Assembly (NCBI GenBank): GCA_903939555.1 | Contig: CAJAHV010000449.1 | Coordinates: 1-9,109, forward strand | Direction: 5' to 3' | Source of the DNA: an uncultured Alphaproteobacteria bacterium | GTDB taxonomy: Bacteria > Pseudomonadota > Alphaproteobacteria > Sphingomonadales > Sphingomonadaceae | DNA length: 9,109 bases | Part shown: positions 1 through 4,002 of the stretch, piece by piece | How the letters are laid out: the number at the start of each line of letters is the position of its first letter | Numbering within the stretch: position 1 is the stretch's first letter | Made by a program: the position numbers and the translations under genes | The notes under the pieces: generated by a model | Seen by the model: only the letters and a program-made list of their open reading frames with translations | What the model was told of the DNA's origin: nothing | Database searches by the model: none

Positions 1-119
1 AGCACTTTCGCGGTAATTTCGTCCTGTGATCGTCGTGGGCCCGCTGGTTTTCACGCCCGGTTAAGCGCATAAACTGCATTATCCTCGCTTTCATTGGCGT
101 TTCAGGAGCCTTTTTTCAG
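1..119 (+). promoter_or_regulatory. Leader region of mlaC
   Basis: No convincing gene end is visible here; frame 1 is open to a TAA at 70-72 but its codon choice does not look coding. AGGAG at 104-108 lies 11 bases before the ATG at 120 and is a clear ribosome binding site. A weak sigma70-like pair, TTTTCA (48-53) and TAAACT (70-75) with a 16-base spacer, could be the promoter. The ribosome site is well supported, the promoter is a guess. Confidence 0.35.
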
Positions 120-785
120 ATGATTTCCGCCCGTTTCGACCGTCTGGCTGTCGCCGCCACGCTGTGTATCGCAACAGCAGCGGCCGTTTTCGCCCCGGTT
201 GCCGCCGCTGCACAGGTCGCCGCCCCCGGCGCGGCAAGCCTCGGCGACCCCACGGCTGCTCCCTTGGTGCAGTCGCTTGCCGATGATGCCTTTGCCGTCC
301 TGCGCGACAGATCGCTGTCGAAAGCCGCCGGCCGTAACAAGTTCCGCACCATGTTGCAGCAGAATGTCGCGCTGGAGGACATCGGCAACCGGCTGATCCG
401 CCGCCATCGCGCCACCATCACCCCGGCGCAGTACAGCGCCTATCAGACAGCGCTGCCCGACTTTGTGCTCAATGCCTATGCCGACCGGCTTTATGATTAT
501 TCCGACGCCAGTGTGAAGACCATCCGCAGCATCGGCCGCGGCCCCTATACCGATGTGTTCACCCGTGTCACCCGCCCCGGTGCCCAGCCGGTCGACGCCG
601 TGTGGCAGATCAAGAAGCTCGGCAATGCCCGCATGGTGGTCAACAATCTCACCGTCTCGGGCATCAACCTGTCGCTGACACAGGAGGCGGATTTCAACGC
701 CTATATCCAGAAGAACGGCTTCGACGCGCTGGTCACCTTCCTCAAATCGGCCAACAGCAAGGCCCTCGCCCGGTCGCCGGCCTGA
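120..785 (+). CDS. mlaC: MlaC/Ttg2D-family periplasmic phospholipid-binding protein
   Basis: Encodes 221 residues. Residues 1 to about 32 form a signal peptide: a short n-region with two arginines, a long Ala/Val-rich core and an Ala-rich cleavage zone, so the product should be periplasmic. The rest matches the MlaC (Tgt2) family pattern: an early helical segment (DRSLSKAAGRNKFRTML), a middle block around GNRLIRRHRATITPAQY where the family has its 'G..wr..t..Q' signature, a Tyr-rich stretch (NAYADRLYDYS), and a C-terminal block with VVNNLTVSGINLSL and a 'F..Y..kng.d.L...L' ending. In the known Mla system MlaC carries phospholipids between the outer-membrane MlaA complex and the inner-membrane MlaFEDB transporter. 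Neither partner is in this window. The stop codon overlaps the next start (TGATG), so the two genes are probably translationally coupled. Length is normal for the family. Confidence 0.82.
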   Translation: MISARFDRLAVAATLCIATAAAVFAPVAAAAQVAAPGAASLGDPTAAPLVQSLADDAFAVLRDRSLSKAAGRNKFRTMLQQNVALEDIGNRLIRRHRATITPAQYSAYQTALPDFVLNAYADRLYDYSDASVKTIRSIGRGPYTDVFTRVTRPGAQPVDAVWQIKKLGNARMVVNNLTVSGINLSLTQEADFNAYIQKNGFDALVTFLKSANSKALARSPA

Positions 786-1348
786 TGACCAGCCGTATCA
801 CCATCGCCGACAGCGCCTTTGTCCACCCCAGCGCGCAACTTTATGGCCATGTCAGCGTCGCCGATGACGCGTCGGTGTGGTGCAACGCCGTCGTGCGCTC
901 CGAAGTGGCGCATGTCGCCATCGGGCGCGGCGCCAATATCCAGGACTTTGTGATGATCCACACCGATCCCGGCAAGCCGGTGACGGTGGGCGCCTATTGC
1001 TCGATCACCCACCATGCGACACTGCACGGCTGCACCATCGGCGATCATGTGCTCGTCGGCGTCAACGCCACCATCTTCAACGGCGCGGTGGTCGGCGCCG
1101 GCTCGATCATCGGGCAGCACGCCTATGTGCGCGACTTCATGGAAATCCCGCCCAATTCGATCGTCGTCGGCTCCCCGGCCAAGGTCATCCGCACTGCTGA
1201 CAACCGGCTGGCCAACCGCGTCAACGCCGAATTCTACATCCGCAACGGCGCAGCATACAAACGCGGCGAGCACCGCGCCTGGGATGGTGCCGAGTTCGAA
1301 ACCTGGTTCGGCGACATGATGAAGCGCCTCGCCGCCGAATATGCGTAG
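785..1348 (+). CDS. Gamma carbonic anhydrase-like hexapeptide-repeat protein
   Basis: Encodes 187 residues from the ATG at 785, which shares its A with the mlaC stop codon. The same frame runs further upstream, but only as an overlap of mlaC. The protein is a left-handed beta-helix of the gamma carbonic anhydrase/YrdA/PaaY group: V31-W-C-N-A-V-V-R38 opens the core, A50-N-I-Q-D54 is the usual NIQD motif, and the three expected metal ligands are H59 (in VMIHTD), H76 and H81 (in ITHHATLHGC). The hexapeptide turns IGDHVLVGVNA and VVGAGSIIG follow, then a helical tail with GSPAKVIR. These proteins are cytoplasmic trimers that bind zinc or iron; some are carbonic anhydrases, many have no proven activity. 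One oddity is R38-S-E where most relatives have RGD. The link to mlaC by overlap suggests one transcript, but not a shared function. Family is sure, enzymatic activity is not. Confidence 0.87.
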   Translation: MTSRITIADSAFVHPSAQLYGHVSVADDASVWCNAVVRSEVAHVAIGRGANIQDFVMIHTDPGKPVTVGAYCSITHHATLHGCTIGDHVLVGVNATIFNGAVVGAGSIIGQHAYVRDFMEIPPNSIVVGSPAKVIRTADNRLANRVNAEFYIRNGAAYKRGEHRAWDGAEFETWFGDMMKRLAAEYA

Positions 1349-1381
1349 AAATTCAGCGCCTGACGGGCTAGGTCCCGCTGC

Positions 1382-1600
1382 ATGAGCAAGCTCCATCTCG
1401 TCTTCGGCGGCCGCGTCAGCGACCCGCAAACCCTCGATTTCTGCGAACCCGATGCCGTGCACATTGTCGGCATCTACCCCGATTACGCCAGCGCTGAGGA
1501 AGCCTGGCGTTCCAATGCCCAGCGCACCGTCGATGACGCGACGATGAAATATGTCGTCGTCCACCTCCACCGGCTGCTCGATCCCGGCAAGGACGCCTGA
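1382..1600 (+). CDS. DUF4170 domain protein
   Basis: A 72-residue protein that fills the whole DUF4170 family: an N-terminal KLHLVFGGRV strand, a middle VGIYPDYASAEEAW segment and a C-terminal block QRTVDDA plus VVVHLHRLLDP. I recognise the family from alphaproteobacteria, where it is a short conserved protein of unknown function. There is no signal peptide or membrane segment, so it is probably cytoplasmic. It starts 33 bases after the stop of the carbonic anhydrase-like gene, and is likely in the same transcript. No strong ribosome binding site is visible (the best is a weak CTAGGT about 10 bases upstream), which fits translation dependent on upstream flow or low expression. No function can be given. 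Confidence 0.8.
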   Translation: MSKLHLVFGGRVSDPQTLDFCEPDAVHIVGIYPDYASAEEAWRSNAQRTVDDATMKYVVVHLHRLLDPGKDA

Positions 1601-1627
1601 ACCACCCTTCCCGCACCGGAGACGAAA

Positions 1628-1695
1628 CCAGCCGGCGCTAGTCATTTGCGCGGGCTGGAGTCTTGCGCCACCAGCCCCTAGATTGCCCCGGGGAG
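1628..1695 (+). promoter_or_regulatory. Competing hairpins and ribosome binding site before the acyl-CoA synthetase
   Basis: The 101-base gap 1601-1701 holds CCAGCC (1628-1633), GGCTGG (1653-1658) and a second CCAGCC (1671-1676). The first pair can form a hairpin extended by GCGC/GCGC inside it (1635-1638 with 1648-1651, loop 1639-1647). The second pair forms an alternative hairpin, so the two exclude each other. CCCC at 1675-1678 could also pair with GGGG at 1690-1693, covering part of the Shine-Dalgarno GGGAG (1691-1695), which sits 6 bases before the ATG at 1702. The ribosome site is solid; a regulatory switch is inference. No T-tract follows, so this is not a standard terminator. Confidence 0.35.
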
Positions 1696-1701
1696 TGACA
1701 C

Positions 1702-3276
1702 ATGACCAACGGCATCAGCTTCGGCGCGATCTTTTCAGCCATCAGCGCGGCGATCGACCCCGATCTGCCGGCCACCATTCATGGCGACCAGGTCACGACC
1801 TGGCGCGATTTCGATGCTCGGACCAGCGCAATCGCCGCCGCTGCCCACGCCGCCGGCGCGGTGCCGGGGGACCGTATCGCCCATCTGATGCGCAACTCGC
1901 CGGCCTATCTTGAAACCACCGTCGCCGGCTTCAAGGCGCGGCTGGTGCATGTCAACGTCAACTATCGCTACACCGGTGAGGAACTGTTCTACATCCTCGA
2001 CAACAGTGCCGCCGCCGTGGTGGTCTTCGATGCCGAATTCGCGCCGCTGGTGGCCAGCATCCGCCACCGGCTGGAGACAAAGCTCTACCTTCAGGTCGGC
2101 GGCGAAACCGCCGATTTCGCACAGGATTTCGATACGGTCGCCGCAACCGGCGCCACGCTGCCGACGCAGGATCACGACCCCGGCGACATGCTGTTCATCT
2201 ATACCGGCGGCACCACCGGCATGCCCAAGGGGGTAATGTGGGAACAGGCCGCCATGTGGGGCAACATGCGCGCCTCGGCCAACCCGGGTGGTGATCCGCC
2301 CGACAGTCTTGCCGACCAGCTCGACAACATCCGCCATGGCCGTGGCCGCAACCGCAGTCTGGTGCTGCCGCCACTGATGCACGGCACCGGCATGATCATC
2401 GCGATCAGCACGCTGGCGCGCGGCGGCACGGTGGTGACCGTCCCCGGCGACAACTTCGACCCCGAACAGGCAGTGGAAACCTGCCAGCGGCTGGGCTGCG
2501 ACTATGCTGTCATCGTCGGCGATGCCTTTGGCCGGCCGCTGCTGCGCGCGCTTGATGCCGGGCATGGCAGCATCGCCTCGGTGGCGGTGATGATCTCCAG
2601 CGGCACGATGTGGTCCCCCGAAACCAAGGCCGGGCTGCTCCGCCACGCCCCCGCCATGATGGTCGCCGATGCGCTGGGCTCCTCCGAAGGACTGGCGCTG
2701 GGCATGTCGGCACAGACCAGCGCCAATGCCGGCGCCCCGACCAAGTTCATCGCCGATGGCAATACGCTGGTGCTCGACGACGCCATGCAGCCCGTTGTTC
2801 CCGGCTCGGGCGTGATGGGTAAGGTGGCGCGGCGCGGCATGATCCCGCTCGGCTACTGGCGGGACCCGGTCAAATCCGCCGCCACTTTCGTCACTGTCGA
2901 GGGTGTGCGCTATTCGATTCCCGGCGATTTCGCGGTGGTGGAGGCCGATGGCAGCTTCACCCTGCTCGGCCGCGGTAGCCAGTGCATCAACACCGCTGGC
3001 GAAAAAGTCTTTCCCGAAGAAGTCGAGGAAACACTCAAGACCCACCCCGCCATCGATGACGCGCTGGTGTTCGGCGTCGCCGATGACAAATGGGGACAGG
3101 CGGTAACCGCCGTTGTGGAAGCGCATGGCCCCGTCGATGCCGACGCGCTGCGCGCTCATTGCCGCCAGCACCTTGCCGGCTACAAGACCCCCAAGAAGAT
3201 CATCATCGTCGCCAAGGTGCCGCGCGCGCCGAATGGCAAGGCGGATTATGCGGCGGCAAGGGCGATGGCGGGGTAA
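1702..3276 (+). CDS. AMP-forming acyl-CoA synthetase (FadD-like)
   Basis: Encodes 524 residues, a typical length for the ANL (acyl-CoA synthetase/luciferase) superfamily. It would activate a carboxylic acid with ATP to an acyl-adenylate and then form the CoA thioester, in the cytoplasm. Visible core motifs in order: the phosphate loop Y167-T-G-G-T-T-G-M-P-K-G177; the A5 region A324-L-G-S-S-E-G330; G384-Y-W-R-D388; the ribose-binding Asp in I406-P-G-D409; the hinge block G423-R-G-S-Q-C-I-N-T-A-G-E-K-V-F-P438; and the catalytic lysine K513 in PNGKADY. The GRGS.CIN..GEKVFPEE and RAPNGKADY wording resembles the actinobacterial FadD17/FadD19 branch, some members of which act on steroid side-chain acids, but the substrate cannot be read from sequence. 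GGGAG at 1691-1695 supports the start. It converges on rpmE and shares a terminator with it. Confidence 0.88.
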   Translation: MTNGISFGAIFSAISAAIDPDLPATIHGDQVTTWRDFDARTSAIAAAAHAAGAVPGDRIAHLMRNSPAYLETTVAGFKARLVHVNVNYRYTGEELFYILDNSAAAVVVFDAEFAPLVASIRHRLETKLYLQVGGETADFAQDFDTVAATGATLPTQDHDPGDMLFIYTGGTTGMPKGVMWEQAAMWGNMRASANPGGDPPDSLADQLDNIRHGRGRNRSLVLPPLMHGTGMIIAISTLARGGTVVTVPGDNFDPEQAVETCQRLGCDYAVIVGDAFGRPLLRALDAGHGSIASVAVMISSGTMWSPETKAGLLRHAPAMMVADALGSSEGLALGMSAQTSANAGAPTKFIADGNTLVLDDAMQPVVPGSGVMGKVARRGMIPLGYWRDPVKSAATFVTVEGVRYSIPGDFAVVEADGSFTLLGRGSQCINTAGEKVFPEEVEETLKTHPAIDDALVFGVADDKWGQAVTAVVEAHGPVDADALRAHCRQHLAGYKTPKKIIIVAKVPRAPNGKADYAAARAMAG

Positions 3277-3277
3277 G

Positions 3278-3304
3278 CCCCTTTTCCTGCTTGCGGGAGA
3301 GGGG
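3278..3304. repeat. REP-like palindrome after the acyl-CoA synthetase stop
   Basis: Bases 3278-3287 pair with 3295-3304 (eight Watson-Crick pairs and two G-T pairs) around the loop TGCTTGC. The GCTTGCGGGAGAGGGG wording is that of the short intergenic palindromes scattered through many high-GC proteobacterial genomes. It begins two bases after the stop codon. It has no T-tract and so is unlikely to terminate transcription alone, but it could protect the mRNA 3' end. Membership in a repeat family needs a genome search. Confidence 0.45.
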
Positions 3305-3327
3305 TACTTCTGCCCGAATTCGCGCAC

Positions 3328-3365
3328 AAAAAAGGGGCGCTGCCAGACCGGCAGCACCCCTTTTT
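3328..3365. terminator. Bidirectional intrinsic terminator between the synthetase gene and rpmE
   Basis: The pattern is A6, GGGG, C, GCTGCC, loop AGACC, GGCAGC, A, CCCC, T5. The stem is 10 GC-rich pairs with one C-A mismatch and is flanked by A and T tracts, so it works in both directions: for the + strand transcript from the acyl-CoA synthetase and for the - strand rpmE transcript. It lies 52 bases after the synthetase stop and 21 bases after the rpmE stop. Confidence 0.92.
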
Positions 3366-3367
3366 GC

Positions 3368-3387
3368 AGCCGCAAGCGCTTGCGGCT
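3368..3387. repeat. Perfect 20-base palindrome at the rpmE stop codon
   Basis: AGCCGCAAGC at 3368-3377 is followed directly by its exact reverse complement GCTTGCGGCT (3378-3387). It overlaps two bases of the rpmE stop codon (TAG on the - strand, 3388-3386) and sits between rpmE and the terminator. In rpmE mRNA it would fold into a hairpin just after the stop. Its GCAAGC core recalls the REP-like palindrome at 3278-3304. It could also be a protein-binding dyad; the sequence does not decide. Confidence 0.6.
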
Positions 3388-3622
3388 ATTCGCCGGCCTT
3401 CTTCAACCCAAAGCCCGAGAAGCGCTTGTTGAAGCGCGCCACCTGGCCACCCGCATCGAGCATCTTGCCGGCACCGCCGACCCAGGCCGGGTGCGAGGTC
3501 GGATCGATGTCGAGCGACAGCGTGTCGCCTTCCTTGCCGTAGGTCGAACGCGTCTGATACGTCGAGCCATCGGTCATCTTGACCGTGATGTTGTGATAAT
3601 CGGGGTGAATGCCGGACTTCAT
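3386..3622 (-). CDS. rpmE: 50S ribosomal protein L31 (bL31), zinc-free form
   Basis: Encodes 78 residues, beginning MKSGIHPDYHNITVKMTDG. The family landmarks are all present: IHPDYH at the start, TRSTYGKEG, the SHPAWVGG turn, the GGQVARFNKRF block and a basic tail. bL31 binds the central protuberance of the large ribosomal subunit and helps bridge the two subunits. The four cysteines that bind zinc in the C+ form (C16, C18, C37 and C40 in E. coli) are M16, D18, Asp and Ser here, so this is the C- form that is common in alphaproteobacteria. The frame stays open further upstream, but the start at 3622 gives the family N-terminus and has AGGAAAGA (3638-3631 on the - strand) 8 bases ahead. The gene is monocistronic in this window, with its own promoter and terminator. 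Confidence 0.96.
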   Translation of the reverse strand: MKSGIHPDYHNITVKMTDGSTYQTRSTYGKEGDTLSLDIDPTSHPAWVGGAGKMLDAGGQVARFNKRFSGFGLKKAGE

Positions 3623-3645
3623 GGTTAGGCTCTTTCCTGGATGGC

Positions 3646-3706
3646 GGCTGGTTCCGACCAGCCAGAGGCAAAGCGAGCGCATAGCGGGCCGGCCCCCGAA
3701 ACGCAA
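3646..3706 (-). promoter_or_regulatory. rpmE promoter and leader hairpin
   Basis: On the - strand, TTGCGT (3706-3701) and TATGCG (3683-3678) are spaced by 17 bases and would start transcription near 3670, giving a leader of about 48 bases. Within that leader GGCTGGT and ACCAGCC (3663-3657 and 3652-3646) form a perfect 7-pair hairpin with a 4-base loop, 7 bases upstream of the Shine-Dalgarno. E. coli rpmE is known to be controlled by its own product through leader structure, so a similar role is possible here. The hairpin is plainly visible; the promoter is a moderate match. Confidence 0.4.
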
Positions 3707-3720
3707 CACCGGCCTTTGGC

Positions 3721-3749
3721 TTGCGCTTTGGCAGCCACCTGCCTATCCC
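3721..3749 (+). promoter_or_regulatory. Candidate promoter of the B12 uptake operon
   Basis: TTGCGC (3721-3726) and TATCCC (3744-3749) are separated by 17 bases. The predicted transcription start, near 3756, falls exactly at the first base of the riboswitch P1 helix (3757), which is how such leaders usually begin. Each box is only a partial match to consensus; the position is the stronger argument. Confidence 0.4.
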
Positions 3750-3756
3750 TGACCTC

Positions 3757-3947
3757 GGATGGTGCCCCACCCCGCAAGGTGAGGCTAAGAGGGAAGCCGG
3801 TACGGGATCTGTCCCAAGTCCGGCGCTGTGCCCGCAACTGTATGCGGCGAGCCTTTGTTCCATATGCCACTGGGCAAGCGGGAAACCGCGTCACCCGGGA
3901 AGGCGGAACCGGGGCGTTCGAGCCGCAAGCCAGGAAACCTGCCGTCC
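3757..3947 (+). promoter_or_regulatory. Cobalamin (adenosylcobalamin-type) riboswitch
   Basis: A 191-base aptamer with the conserved landmarks in order: P1 5' strand GGATGG (3757-3762) pairing with CCGTCC (3942-3947, one G-T pair); GGTGCC (3761-3766); AAGAGGGAAGCCGG; the CCCGCAACTGTA block (3831-3842); GCCACTG (3866-3872); GGGAAGGC (3897-3904); and the B12 box AGCCAGGAAACCTGCC (3928-3943). The arm between CCGG (3797-3800) and its partner TCCGG (3820-3824) is extended by a GGGA/TCCC helix. This RNA class binds cobalamin and usually represses translation or transcription of the gene downstream. Here that gene is a BtuB-like receptor followed by btuFCD, which fits feedback control of B12 uptake. 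The long AAGAGGGAA core suggests the class I, adenosylcobalamin-preferring type, but this is inference. Confidence 0.96.
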
Positions 3948-4002
3948 CCAGTCGTCCCATGCCTGCCGGGTCCAGCGGAGCATGTAACGTCAGGGTGCAA
4001 TC
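3948..4002 (+). promoter_or_regulatory. Likely riboswitch expression platform and btuB ribosome binding site
   Basis: CATGC (3958-3962) pairs with GCATG (3980-3984), and inside it CTG (3963-3965) pairs with CAG (3973-3975), leaving the loop CCGGGTC and a 4-base bulge. The loop contains CGGGT, complementary (one G-T pair) to GCCCG at 3830-3834 in the aptamer core. Class I cobalamin riboswitches act through a loop-loop contact with a hairpin placed just like this one. AGGGTG (3992-3997), five bases before the ATG at 4003, is the ribosome binding site. No T-tract follows the hairpin, so control is probably translational. The loop-loop pairing is a proposal only. Confidence 0.45.

Noticed and set aside
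602..784. Upstream extension of the carbonic anhydrase-like frame into mlaC
   Set aside because: The extension is out-of-frame mlaC; the family N-terminus begins at the ATG at 785.
701..1645. 314-codon - strand frame over mlaC, the carbonic anhydrase-like gene and DUF4170
   Set aside because: No family features, and it covers three real genes on the other strand.
1663..1684. TTGCGC and TAGATT as a promoter for the acyl-CoA synthetase
   Set aside because: The spacer is only 10 bases; the other TTGCGC (1646-1651) is 27 bases away. Neither is a workable sigma70 spacing.
1735..3375. Long open frame on the - strand (546 codons) opposite the acyl-CoA synthetase
   Set aside because: High-GC genes leave long open antisense frames. 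The product is His- and Gly-rich without any known motif, while the + strand frame carries every ANL motif.
3982..3987. ATGTAA start-stop in the btuB leader
   Set aside because: GGAG lies only one base upstream, too close to work as a ribosome site; more simply explained as the 3' arm of the expression hairpin.
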